From Tistrella mobilis (GTDB taxonomy: Bacteria > Pseudomonadota > Alphaproteobacteria > Tistrellales > Tistrellaceae), in assembly GCF_041468085.1 (NCBI RefSeq), contig NZ_CP121015.1, forward strand, positions 496,001 to 560,000: a stretch of DNA of 64,000 bases, read 5' to 3'. Of the stretch, positions 39,737 through 48,345 are shown one piece after another. Within the stretch, counting starts at the first letter, position 1. Each line of letters opens with the position of its first letter. The position numbers and the translations under genes were made by a program. The notes beneath the pieces are model-generated. The model saw nothing but the letters and a program-made list of their open reading frames with translations, searched no databases and had not been told where the DNA came from.

Positions 39737-40216
39737 ATGACCGACCCGCGCGACACCGAAGCCAGAAACCGCGCGCGCGACCCGCGCGATATGGAAACCA
39801 GCGCGCGCGACCCGCGCGACACCCGGCCCTCGGGCGAGCATCCGGCGCCGATTGCGCCAGCACCAGGGGATCTGCCGCCGGTGCGGCCGGATGCGCCGCC
39901 GACCAGTGCGGAGCTGCGCGACCGGATCGATCGGGGGCAGACGGGCGACAAGGTGCCGGTGGTCGACCCCGCCGCCGCGCCGCTCGGCACCGATGACGAG
40001 GCGGCGGGCACGCCGCCCCGGGGCGCGGATGTCGCGGCCGCGGCCGCGGCCGAGACGGTTCATCACCCGGTTTCGGCGCCCGGGCTGGATGGCGACCGCC
40101 TGGAACCCGCGCCCGGCGGCAAGCCGCGGCGGCTGCCCGGGGGCCTGTATGTGGTGGGTGTCCTTACGATTATATTTATGGGCATTATTGTCGCCGTCGA
40201 ACTGTCGATGCGCTGA
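39737..40216 (+). CDS. Uncharacterised tail-anchored protein with RDPRD repeats
   Basis: A 159-residue protein without recognised homology. The N-terminus has three copies of a DPRD-containing element, two of them as ARDPRD (about residues 3, 14 and 23), then a Pro/Asp/Ala-rich probably disordered stretch to about residue 130. The C-terminus is a single transmembrane helix (LYVVGVLTIIFMGIIVAVEL) followed by SMR, giving a tail-anchored topology with the repeats in the cytoplasm. An EcfG-like promoter and a downstream hairpin frame it as a single-gene unit, possibly stress-induced. Confidence 0.65.
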   Translation: MTDPRDTEARNRARDPRDMETSARDPRDTRPSGEHPAPIAPAPGDLPPVRPDAPPTSAELRDRIDRGQTGDKVPVVDPAAAPLGTDDEAAGTPPRGADVAAAAAAETVHHPVSAPGLDGDRLEPAPGGKPRRLPGGLYVVGVLTIIFMGIIVAVELSMR

Positions 40217-40233
40217 TACACTGCGTGAGCAAC

Positions 40234-40260
40234 CACATCGTTGCCAAGGGTAACGATGTG
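40234..40260 (+). terminator. Hairpin downstream of the tail-anchored protein gene
   Basis: CACATCGTT and AACGATGTG form a perfect 9-bp stem with a 9-nt loop, 18 nt after the stop codon. No long T run follows, so it may be a weak or Rho-assisted terminator. Confidence 0.5.
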
Positions 40261-40848
40261 TGAGACGGGGCAGAAGATCCTGCCCCGATCTGCGCAGGGA
40301 TCCTCAATCTTCGGGCGATACATCCGCCCTCTGATCGCCCCCTGCCGGGCCGCGGATTCTGCCCCGCGGGAAGACCGGCGGGGAAAATTCCGTGTTTTCA
40401 ACAACATCATCAATCCGTGAAATGCCATATGTGACCACGGGAACGGTTAAACTAGATTAAAGAATCCTTACCGCGGCCGCATTATGGTTCCTGAGTGGAT
40501 CAATTCCTCTACGCCCTCTGCGGTGAATATCCTCGCATTTTGCAGAAGACGGCAGCGCAGGCGGGAGGAGCAGAACAACCGGTGCAGATCGGCTCCATTT
40601 GCCTAAAACCCTACACAATCCCGGGTCATATCACGCCACGATCCGCGACCACCCGTTGAAACAGGGAGGACATACGGATGCCACAGCACGGCGCGCAGAC
40701 TGATCCACTCCAGGCCGGGGAAACCGGGCCTAGCCGCGCCACTCCTTCGGGCGGGAACACTCCCGGCCCGCCGACGGACAGACCCGCCACATCTGTCTGC
40801 CCCCCATCTGTCTGCCATGGACGAGATGATCACGGACAAAGGCCCCGC
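40261..40848. other. About 590-bp region before the sigma factor gene
   Basis: No supported gene. It contains the most AT-rich stretch of this neighbourhood (near 40440-40475), a plausible promoter region. A 12-codon reading frame starting ATG 40816 (MDEMITDKGPA) ends in a TGA that overlaps the sigma factor start, and might be a leader peptide. I found no EcfG-type motif at the expected distance from the sigma gene. Confidence 0.45.
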
Positions 40849-41436
40849 ATGATGGAACATCACCAACAGGTCGTTCAGGATGAAATCGTCGCCCTGATCC
40901 CTTCCTTGCGCGCCTTCGCCCGATCGCTGACCAGGAACCCGTGTGAGGCGGATGATCTGGTTCAGGAAACCCTGATGAAGGCGATCGCCAATGCCGGCCA
41001 GTTCACCGCCGGCACCAATCTTCGCGCCTGGCTGTTCACCATCCAGCGCAACACCTTCTACACCCTCTATCACAAGCAGCAGCGTGAACCCGTGCTGGTG
41101 GTCGAGGATCTGCCCGGCGTGCATGTCAAGCCGGCACAGGAATGGTCGCTGAAGCTGCGGATGGTTGACGAGGCCCTCTGCAGGCTTCCCGCCGACCAGC
41201 GCGAGGCACTGATGCTCGTGGGCGGCGGCGGCATGAGTTACGAAGAAGCCGCGGAGATCTGCGGCTGCGCCCTCGGCACGATCAAGAGCCGGGTCAGCCG
41301 GGCCCGCACGGCCCTGCTCCGCCTGCTCGACAGCGAGGACGAACACGATTTCCTCGACGATGTCACCGGTGGCAGCCGCCGCAGCCGTATCGCTGCGGAG
41401 GGTGCAGACCGCCGCCCGGCCCGCCCCGACGCCTGA
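40849..41436 (+). CDS. ecfG: EcfG-type ECF sigma factor (general stress response)
   Basis: ECF sigma factor of 195 residues. Region 2 (SLRAFARSLTRNPCEADDLV, then a GTNLRAWLFTIQRNTFY segment) and region 4 (LPADQREALMLVGGGGMSYE, then AAEICGCALGTIKSRVSRAR) are characteristic of the EcfG/ECF15 group. That group drives the alphaproteobacterial general stress response and is released from the anti-sigma NepR by PhyR. ATG 40849 follows AAAGG; longer in-frame starts lack a ribosome site. The C-terminal 35 residues are an acidic/basic extension. No canonical nepR or phyR is adjacent, so it may be a secondary EcfG paralogue. Confidence 0.85.
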   Translation: MMEHHQQVVQDEIVALIPSLRAFARSLTRNPCEADDLVQETLMKAIANAGQFTAGTNLRAWLFTIQRNTFYTLYHKQQREPVLVVEDLPGVHVKPAQEWSLKLRMVDEALCRLPADQREALMLVGGGGMSYEEAAEICGCALGTIKSRVSRARTALLRLLDSEDEHDFLDDVTGGSRRSRIAAEGADRRPARPDA

Positions 41437-41590
41437 GCGTCTGCGGCATCGTCTTCCGCACTATCCGACGGCTTCGTCTTCTGCGGCATCTTCTTCAGAG
41501 GCAACCTTTTCCTCCCCCGCCGGTTGATCGTCAGACACCGGGCCGGACGGCCCGGACCTTCAGGGAAGACGACCTCCGGGAAGTTGCCGC

Positions 41591-42706
41591 ATGCATACAG
41601 TCCTCGTCACCGGTGGCGCCGGCTTCATCGGCCGCCACGTCTGCATCGAACTGCTCGGCGCCGGACATCGGGTCCGCGTGCTGGACAGCCTGATCGACCA
41701 GGCCCACGGCCCCGATCCCTCCCCGGATGGCGGCCTCCCCCCGGCGGTGGAGTTCGTGCGCGGCGACACACGCGATGCCGGTCTGGTCGCCCGCGCGCTC
41801 GATGGCGTGGATGCCGTCATCAATCTGGCCGCCGATGTCGGTGTCGGCCAGAGCATGTACGAGATCGACCGCTATGTGTCGGTCAACAGCTTCGGCACCG
41901 CCGTGCTGATGCAGCAGGTGGTAAAGGCCGGCATCCGCCGGCTGATCGTCGCCTCGTCGATGAGCATTTATGGCGAGGGGCTGTACCGGACGGCCGAAGG
42001 GGCACCGGTCGACGATGTCCGCCGGGTGGCCGACACGGTGAAGGCCGGCCGCTGGGATCCCGTGGCACCCGGTGGCCGGCCGCTCGTGCCGGCACCGACG
42101 CCCGAGAGCAAGCGCCCCGACCTCAATTCGGTCTATGCCCTCAGCAAATACGATCAGGAACGGCTGACCCTGATGCTGGGCGCCGCCTATGGCATCGATG
42201 CCGTGGCGCTCCGGCTGTTCAACACCTTCGGCCCCGGCCAGATGCTGTCCAACCCCTATACCGGGGTGCTGGCGATCTTCGCCGGCCGGCTGCTCAACGG
42301 CCAGCCGCCGCTGGTGTTCGAAGACGGCGCGCAGCAGCGCGATTTCGTCCATGTCCGCGACGTCGCCCGCGCCTTCCGCCTGGCGCTGGAAACCCCGGGC
42401 ATCGGCGGCGAGGTGTTCAACATCGCGAGCGGCCGGGTCTATACCGTCTCGGGTGTCGCCCGGCTGCTGGCCCGCGCCATGGATCGCGACGATCTGGCCC
42501 CCGAAATCCTGCAGAAATCGCGGGTCGGCGACGTGCGCCACTGCATCGCCGACATCACCCATGCCCGCACGCGGCTTGGCTTCGAGCCGCAGCTGCCGCT
42601 GGAAGAGACCGTGTTCGAACTGGTGCGCTGGGTGTCCACCCAGCAGGCGGCCGACCGGGTCGCCGATGCCCGGCGCGAGCTGGAAACGCGGGGGCTGGTG
42701 GTATGA
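41591..42706 (+). CDS. NAD-dependent nucleotide-sugar epimerase/dehydratase
   Basis: Extended SDR of 371 residues similar to UDP-glucose 4-epimerases. The Rossmann motif is VTGGAGFIGRHVCIELL at about residue 6, the active Tyr/Lys lies in SVYALSKYDQE (YxxxK) near residue 182, and LRLFNTFGPGQ and ERDFVHVRD-like (QQRDFVHVRD) segments follow. It probably changes C4 or another position of an NDP-sugar in the cytosol. It opens the cluster of sugar and glycosyltransferase genes; its stop overlaps the next start as ATGA. Confidence 0.88.
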   Translation: MHTVLVTGGAGFIGRHVCIELLGAGHRVRVLDSLIDQAHGPDPSPDGGLPPAVEFVRGDTRDAGLVARALDGVDAVINLAADVGVGQSMYEIDRYVSVNSFGTAVLMQQVVKAGIRRLIVASSMSIYGEGLYRTAEGAPVDDVRRVADTVKAGRWDPVAPGGRPLVPAPTPESKRPDLNSVYALSKYDQERLTLMLGAAYGIDAVALRLFNTFGPGQMLSNPYTGVLAIFAGRLLNGQPPLVFEDGAQQRDFVHVRDVARAFRLALETPGIGGEVFNIASGRVYTVSGVARLLARAMDRDDLAPEILQKSRVGDVRHCIADITHARTRLGFEPQLPLEETVFELVRWVSTQQAADRVADARRELETRGLVV

Positions 42707-44751
42707 CGGCGCTTCTTCCCCCCGATCGCAAGCCCCTGCGCGCAAGCCCCGCCTTCGGCCTGACCGAATGGTTCCGGCCCGGCGATCACGACCGCGTGCG
42801 CGCCTGCCTGGACCATATGGAGGCAATGGGCGTGTCATGGCTGCGCACGCATCTGTCCTGGGCCGATTATCACGCAGACGGCGGCGAGGCCTGGTATGAC
42901 TGGCTGCTGCCGACGCTGGCCGCCCGGGTGGAGGTGCTGCCCTGCATCCACTATACCCCGCCCTCGCTGTCGGTCACCGGCACGGCATCCGGCCCGCCGC
43001 GGCGGCCGCGGGATCTGGCCGATTTCGTCGATCATGTCCTGACCCGCCATGGCCGCCATTTCCCGCGGATCGAGCTTTGGAACGAGCCCAACAACCTGCT
43101 CGACTGGGACTGGCGGGTGGATCGCGACTGGTCGATCTTCTGCGACATGATCGGTGCCGCCGCCTGGTGGGCGGAAAAGCGCGGCTGGCCGGTGGTGCTG
43201 GGGGGGCCCTGCCCCTTCGATGCCGCCTGGCTGGAGCTGATGGGCGAACGCGGCATTCTGGGCACCGTTTCGGCCGTGGGCCTGCACGGCTTCCCCGGCA
43301 CCTGGGACAGCGAGGCCGGCGCCTGGAGCGGCTGGCCGGAGCATGTGGCGGAGCTGCGGGCGATTCTGGATCGCCATCGGCCCGAGGCGGAGATCTGGAT
43401 CACCGAAGCCGGCTATTCGACCTGGCGCCATGATCAGCGCGAGCAGGCGCGCCGCTTTCTGGACGCGCTGGATGCCCCGGCCGACCGGCTGTACTGGTAT
43501 GCGCTTCAGGACCTGCCGGCCGGAACCGCGATCCAGGAAGGTCGCGGCTTCGACATCCGGCACTATCACATGGGCGTGCTGGACACCCGCGGCCGCGACA
43601 AGCTGCTGGCCCGGCTGCTGCGCCGGGGCGGGGTGGAGGCGGTGCGCCGCAAGATCGCCACCACCCGCGAGGCGGGGGCGGTGTCGCACCGCGCCGCCGC
43701 CCCGGTGCTGATCACCGGCGGCGCCGGCTTCATCGGCGCCAATCTGGCCGATGCCCTGCTCGCGAAAGGCGAGGAAGTTCTGCTATTCGACAATTTGTCG
43801 AGGCCGGGCGTCGCCTCGAATGTCGACTGGCTGCGCGCCCGCCATGGCGAGCGGGTGACGCTGCATGCCGCCGACATCCGCGATCTGGACGCTCTGGAGG
43901 ATGCCGCGGGCGATGCCGCCTCGGTCTTCCATCTGGCGGCGCAGGTGGCGGTGACCGAAAGCCTGGTGGCACCGCTTGAGGATTTCGCGATCAATGCCGG
44001 CGGCACGCTGCATCTGCTGGAGGCCCTGCGCGCCCGGCCGGTGCCGCCGCCGCTGATCTTCGCCAGCACCAACAAGGTCTATGGCCATCTGGGCGATGTG
44101 GCGACCGAGCTGACGCCGGCCGGCCATCTGCCGGTCGATCCCGGGCTCCGCCGCTTCGGCATCGACGAGACCCGGCCACTGGACCTCGCCACCCCCTATG
44201 GCTGTTCCAAGGGAGCGGCCGATCAGTATGTGCTGGATTATGCCGCCTCGTTCGGTCTGCCGACGGCGGTGCTCAGGATGAGCTGCATCTACGGCCCGCG
44301 CCAGTTCGGCACCGAGGATCAGGGCTGGGTGGCCCATTTCCTGATCCGGGCGCTGAAGGGCGAGACCATCACCCTGTTCGGCGACGGCTTCCAGGTGCGC
44401 GACGTGCTGCATGTCCATGATGCCGTGGCCGCCTATCTGGCGGTGCGCGCGCAGATCGGCCGGCTGTCCGGCCGCGCCTTCAATCTGGGCGGCGGCCCCG
44501 CCAATGCCGTGAGCCTGAAGACGGTGCTGGAGGCGATCCGGCGCCTGACCGGCGCCCCCGTGGCGCTCGATCACGACCGGCCACGCACCGGCGACCAGCT
44601 TTGGTTCGTGGCCGATACCCGCCGGCTGGAGGCCGAAACCGGCTGGCGCCGCCGGATCGACCATGCGGCGGGGCTGAAACACCTGCATGACTGGCTGGTT
44701 GCGGAAGGCGGGGGCGCCGCCGCACCGGCGGATTGGAGTCTCACCGCATGA
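42703..44751 (+). CDS. Glycosidase-SDR epimerase fusion protein
   Basis: A 682-residue two-domain protein. Residues about 15-320 form a clan GH-A-like barrel: the acid/base Glu128 lies in IELWNEPNN and the likely nucleophile Glu235 in IWITEAGYST, an intact pair as in GH39/GH5-type enzymes. Residues about 335-675 are an extended SDR (ITGGAGFIGANLADALL) with Tyr499/Lys503 in TPYGCSKGAADQY, resembling CDP-paratose/tyvelose 2-epimerases. There is no signal peptide, so it acts in the cytosol. It is coupled by ATGA to both neighbours. A cytosolic glycosidase fused to a sugar-nucleotide enzyme is unusual; the combined reaction is unknown. Confidence 0.85.
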   Translation: MTALLPPDRKPLRASPAFGLTEWFRPGDHDRVRACLDHMEAMGVSWLRTHLSWADYHADGGEAWYDWLLPTLAARVEVLPCIHYTPPSLSVTGTASGPPRRPRDLADFVDHVLTRHGRHFPRIELWNEPNNLLDWDWRVDRDWSIFCDMIGAAAWWAEKRGWPVVLGGPCPFDAAWLELMGERGILGTVSAVGLHGFPGTWDSEAGAWSGWPEHVAELRAILDRHRPEAEIWITEAGYSTWRHDQREQARRFLDALDAPADRLYWYALQDLPAGTAIQEGRGFDIRHYHMGVLDTRGRDKLLARLLRRGGVEAVRRKIATTREAGAVSHRAAAPVLITGGAGFIGANLADALLAKGEEVLLFDNLSRPGVASNVDWLRARHGERVTLHAADIRDLDALEDAAGDAASVFHLAAQVAVTESLVAPLEDFAINAGGTLHLLEALRARPVPPPLIFASTNKVYGHLGDVATELTPAGHLPVDPGLRRFGIDETRPLDLATPYGCSKGAADQYVLDYAASFGLPTAVLRMSCIYGPRQFGTEDQGWVAHFLIRALKGETITLFGDGFQVRDVLHVHDAVAAYLAVRAQIGRLSGRAFNLGGGPANAVSLKTVLEAIRRLTGAPVALDHDRPRTGDQLWFVADTRRLEAETGWRRRIDHAAGLKHLHDWLVAEGGGAAAPADWSLTA

Positions 44752-46046
44752 AGATCGCACTCGTCAACCCGCCCTGGAGCTTCGACGGCAGCATCTATTT
44801 CGGCTGCCGCGAGCCCCATCTGCCGCTGGAACTGGGCTATGCCCGCGCCCTGCTGCGGGATGCCGGCCACGAGGTGCTGCTGATCGACGCCCATCTGGAA
44901 GGGCTGGACGAGGCCGCGGCGGTGGCGCGCGTCGCCGCCTTCGCGCCTGCCATGACCGTGATCGCGACCGCGCCGAGCTATCTGTTCTGGCGCTGCCCGC
45001 CGCCCGAATTGCGGGTGCCGGCCGCCTTCCTCAACCGCCTGGGCGGCCGCGGCGGCATCCGGATCGCGGTCGGGCCCCACGGCTCGTCGACGCCCGGGGC
45101 GACGCTGCGCAAGCTGACCGCCGATGCCGTGGTGATGGGCGAATGCGAAGAGGTGATCGCCGCCCTTGTCCGGGCGCCGAGCCTGGAGGCGATGCGCCGG
45201 GTGCCCGCCACCGCCTGGCGGACGGGGGGCGAGACGCTGATCAATGGCGGCCCGCATGTCGGCAGCTTCAAGGATCTGCCGGCGCTGCACTGGCCGACCG
45301 AATGGCTGCACCGCCACGACCATCACCATCACCGCTTCGACGCCGCCCCCGACGGCCCCGGTGCCGAGGTGGAAGCCTCGCGCGGCTGCCCCTATGCCTG
45401 CAGCTTCTGCGCCAAGCTGGATTTCCGCGACGGCTATCGCCGGCGCCGGCTGGATCTGGTGCTGGCGGAAATCGACCGGCTGATCGCCCAGGGCGTGACT
45501 TACGTCTATTTCATCGACGAGATCTTCCTGCCGCAGAAGCCGCTGCTGGAAGCGCTGGTCACCCGCGATCTGCGCTTCGGCATCCAGACCCGCATCGACC
45601 TCTGGAAGCCCGACATGCTGGACCTGCTGGGCCGGGCGGGCTGCGTGTCGATCGAGGCGGGCGTCGAAAGTCTGACCGTCGCCGGCCGCGACGCCCTGGC
45701 CAAGCGCTGCCGGATCGGCACCGACGAGCTGACCGCGCTGCTGATCGAGGCCCGCCGCCATGTGCCCTTCGTCCAGGCCAATCTGATCGGCACGCCCGAA
45801 GACGATCCCGACGAGATCGCCGCCTGGCGGTCCCATGTTCAGGCCCATGGCGTCTGGGCCAATGATCCCGTGCCGCTCTACCCCTACCCCGCCTCGCCGC
45901 AATACCGCGCGCTCTGGGGCCGCCCCGACGACCGGGCCTGGGAACGGGCGCATGAACATTATCTGGCGGCCTTCGACCGGTTCAGCGACATCCAGGACGA
46001 ACGCCCGGTGCCCCTCGCCCGGCTGGAGGCGGCATGCGGACGCTGA
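44748..46046 (+). CDS. B12-binding-domain radical SAM protein
   Basis: A 432-residue radical SAM enzyme. An N-terminal Rossmann-like cobalamin-binding domain (about 1-140, with a DAHLEG string at 47-52 that fits DxHxxG) precedes the SAM barrel. The 4Fe-4S cysteines are C214, C218 and C221 in RGCPYACSFCAK (CxxxCxxC). I recall a family TIGR04295 of such proteins conserved beside glycosyltransferases; this fits but was not checked. Likely chemistry is radical methylation or rearrangement of a sugar or lipid intermediate. It is coupled to the upstream fusion gene and overlaps the next gene by 13 nt. Confidence 0.88.
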   Translation: MKIALVNPPWSFDGSIYFGCREPHLPLELGYARALLRDAGHEVLLIDAHLEGLDEAAAVARVAAFAPAMTVIATAPSYLFWRCPPPELRVPAAFLNRLGGRGGIRIAVGPHGSSTPGATLRKLTADAVVMGECEEVIAALVRAPSLEAMRRVPATAWRTGGETLINGGPHVGSFKDLPALHWPTEWLHRHDHHHHRFDAAPDGPGAEVEASRGCPYACSFCAKLDFRDGYRRRRLDLVLAEIDRLIAQGVTYVYFIDEIFLPQKPLLEALVTRDLRFGIQTRIDLWKPDMLDLLGRAGCVSIEAGVESLTVAGRDALAKRCRIGTDELTALLIEARRHVPFVQANLIGTPEDDPDEIAAWRSHVQAHGVWANDPVPLYPYPASPQYRALWGRPDDRAWERAHEHYLAAFDRFSDIQDERPVPLARLEAACGR

Positions 46047-47191
46047 GCCCGCCGCTCACCCTGGTGATCACGACCGATGCGGTGGGGGGGGTGTGGCGCT
46101 ATGCGCTCGACCTCGCCGGCACGCTGAAGGGCCGGGCGCTGGCGGTGGCCGGCGATGTGCCACGGGTGGTGGCGCCGCTGCTGATCGGCCTTGGCCCCCG
46201 CCCGTCCGAGGCGCAGCGCGACGAGGCCCGCGAGGCGGGTGTCGCCCTGGACTGGATCGACCGGCCGCTGGACTGGCAGGTGGACGGGCCCGAGGCGCTG
46301 GCCGAAAGCGGCCGGGCGCTCGCCGCCGCGGTCACCGCCGCGGGCGCCGATCTGGTGCAGGTGAACAACCCGCCGCTGCTGCCCTTCCTGCCCGCGCAGC
46401 TTCCCCGCATCGCCGCCGCCCATTCCTGCCTGTCGACCTGGTGGCAGGCGGTGCGGGGCGAGACCCCGCCGCTCAACCTCGCCTGGCATGGCGCCGCGAC
46501 CGCGCAGGGCCTGGCTGCGGCCGATGCGGTGATCAGCCCCAGCCGCGCTTTCGCCGCCGCCATGACCGCGATCTACGGCCCCCTGCCCGATCTGGCGGTG
46601 GTGCCCAATGCCGCCGTGCCGGTGATGGCCGGGCAGAAGCGCCAGGTGGCGCTCGCCGCCGCCCGCTGGTGGGATCCGGCCAAGAATCTGGCCGTTCTGG
46701 ATGCCGCCGCCGAAGGCGCGCTCTGGCCGGTGGAGATCGCCGGGCCGCTGGAGGGACCAGAAAGTTCGGGGCCGGGACGGGCCGGGCCGCGGCCGGTTCA
46801 TGTCACCCATCTGGGCAGCCTGCCCCATCGCGCCCTCCGCGCCCGCATGGCCGAGGCCGCGATCTTCGTCTCGCTGGCGCTCTATGAACCCTTCGGCCTG
46901 TCGGTGCTGGAGGCGGCGGGCGCCGGTGCGGCGCTGGTGCTGTCCGACATCCCCACCCATCGCGAGCTTTGGGACGACTGCGCCTGTTTCGTCGACCCGC
47001 ACGACCCGGAAGCGGTGCGCGGCGCCCTGGACGGCCTGATCCGCGACCCGGCGCTTCTGGGGCGCATGGGCCTTCTGGCCACCACCCGGGCCGCGACCTT
47101 CTCTCACGCCCGCCAGGCCGACGCGATGCTCGCCGTCTATGGCCGGGTGCTTGCCCGCCACACCGCCGCCAGAGGAGATGCCGCACCATGA
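46034..47191 (+). CDS. Glycosyltransferase family 4 protein
   Basis: A GT-B fold glycosyltransferase of 385 residues. The donor-site signature is SLALYEPFGLSVLEAAGAGA (about residue 277), with the conserved E-x7-E around EPFGLSVLE. The N-terminal acceptor domain contains DAVGGVWRYALDLA, with a Gly-rich loop near residue 17. No membrane segment is seen, so the reaction is cytosolic. It overlaps the radical SAM gene and the following CgeB-like gene, showing tight operon organisation. The acceptor is unknown. Confidence 0.9.
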   Translation: MRTLSPPLTLVITTDAVGGVWRYALDLAGTLKGRALAVAGDVPRVVAPLLIGLGPRPSEAQRDEAREAGVALDWIDRPLDWQVDGPEALAESGRALAAAVTAAGADLVQVNNPPLLPFLPAQLPRIAAAHSCLSTWWQAVRGETPPLNLAWHGAATAQGLAAADAVISPSRAFAAAMTAIYGPLPDLAVVPNAAVPVMAGQKRQVALAAARWWDPAKNLAVLDAAAEGALWPVEIAGPLEGPESSGPGRAGPRPVHVTHLGSLPHRALRARMAEAAIFVSLALYEPFGLSVLEAAGAGAALVLSDIPTHRELWDDCACFVDPHDPEAVRGALDGLIRDPALLGRMGLLATTRAATFSHARQADAMLAVYGRVLARHTAARGDAAP

Positions 47192-48345
47192 AGGTCGTTC
47201 TGTTCACCCATTCGGTGGTCTCGTGCTGGAACCACGGCAATGCCCATTTCCAGCGCGGCATCCTGCGGGCGCTGGCCGCGCGCGGCCACCAGGCGGTGGC
47301 GCTGGAGCCGGTGGGCGGGTGGAGCCGGTCGAACCTGGCCGAGGCGATCGGCGAAGACCCGGCCCCGGGATTTGCCCGCCGCTTCCCCGATATCGACCGC
47401 ATCGACTATCGCGGCTTTGAAGAGATCGAGGCGGCGCTGGACGGCGCCGGTCTGGTGCTGGTCCATGAATGGACCGATCCGGCGCTGGTCCGCAGGCTGG
47501 GCCGGATGCGGGCCGGGGGCGCGCCCTTCGTGCTGCTGTTCCACGATACCCATCACCGGGCGGTCTCGGCGCCCGAAGAGATGGCGGCGCTGGATCTGGA
47601 CGGTTACGACGGGGTGCTGGCCTTCGGCGCCGTGCTGGCCGAAACCTGGCGCCGCCATGGCTGGGCCGATCAGGTCCATGTCTGGCACGAGGCGGCGGAT
47701 CTGACCCTGTTCAGGCCGCAGCCGCAGATCCCGCGCAGCCGCGATCTGGTCTGGATCGGCAATTGGGGCGATGGCGAGCGCGGCGCGGAGCTGGACGAGT
47801 TTCTGGTCGAGCCGGTGCGTGCGCTCGGCCTGTCCGCCACCGTCCACGGGGTGCGCTATCCCGAACCGGCACGGGTGGCGCTGGCCCGGGCGGGCATCGA
47901 CCAGCCGGGCTGGATCGCCAATGCCGATGTGCCCGAAGCCTTCGCCCGCCACCGGATGACCATCCATGTCCCCCGGCGCTTCTATGCCCGGGATCTGCCC
48001 GGCATTCCGACCATCCGCATGTTCGAGGCACTGGCCTCGGGCATCCCGCTGATCAGCGCCCCTTGGGACGACAACGAGGGGCTGTTCCGCACCGGCACCG
48101 ATTATCTGCGGGTGGGGGACGGCCCGGCCATGCGCCGCGCCATGCGGGCCGTGCTGGACGACCCGGCCATGGCCCGGGAACTGGCGCGGAACGGCCGCGA
48201 GACCATCCTTGCCCGCCATGGCTGCGACCACCGGGTCGACGAGCTGTTCCGGATCGTCGACCGGATGACGACCGGGCACGCCATGTCGCAGCAGCCCCAT
48301 TCCCGGCATCCCCATCCCACGGCAGCGGAGACCGTTTCGTCATGA
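47188..48345 (+). CDS. CgeB-like glycosyltransferase, first of three
   Basis: A 385-residue GT-B-like protein of the CgeB type (named after a Bacillus spore crust protein). It begins MKVVLFTHSVVSCWNHGNAH, has LVLVHEWTDPALV near residue 90 and VLLFHDTHHRAVS near 115, and the donor-site region IPTIRMFEALASGIPLISAPW near 275. The ATG at 47188 overlaps the previous gene's stop. Its C-terminal 25 residues are His/Ser/Pro-rich. It is a paralogue of the next two genes, implying stepwise addition of related residues. Confidence 0.85.
   Translation: MKVVLFTHSVVSCWNHGNAHFQRGILRALAARGHQAVALEPVGGWSRSNLAEAIGEDPAPGFARRFPDIDRIDYRGFEEIEAALDGAGLVLVHEWTDPALVRRLGRMRAGGAPFVLLFHDTHHRAVSAPEEMAALDLDGYDGVLAFGAVLAETWRRHGWADQVHVWHEAADLTLFRPQPQIPRSRDLVWIGNWGDGERGAELDEFLVEPVRALGLSATVHGVRYPEPARVALARAGIDQPGWIANADVPEAFARHRMTIHVPRRFYARDLPGIPTIRMFEALASGIPLISAPWDDNEGLFRTGTDYLRVGDGPAMRRAMRAVLDDPAMARELARNGRETILARHGCDHRVDELFRIVDRMTTGHAMSQQPHSRHPHPTAAETVSS

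Noticed and set aside
40440-40470. GGAAC near the ecfG upstream region as an autoregulatory promoter
   Set aside because: No TT/GTT at the required spacing, and it is more than 370 nt from the start codon.
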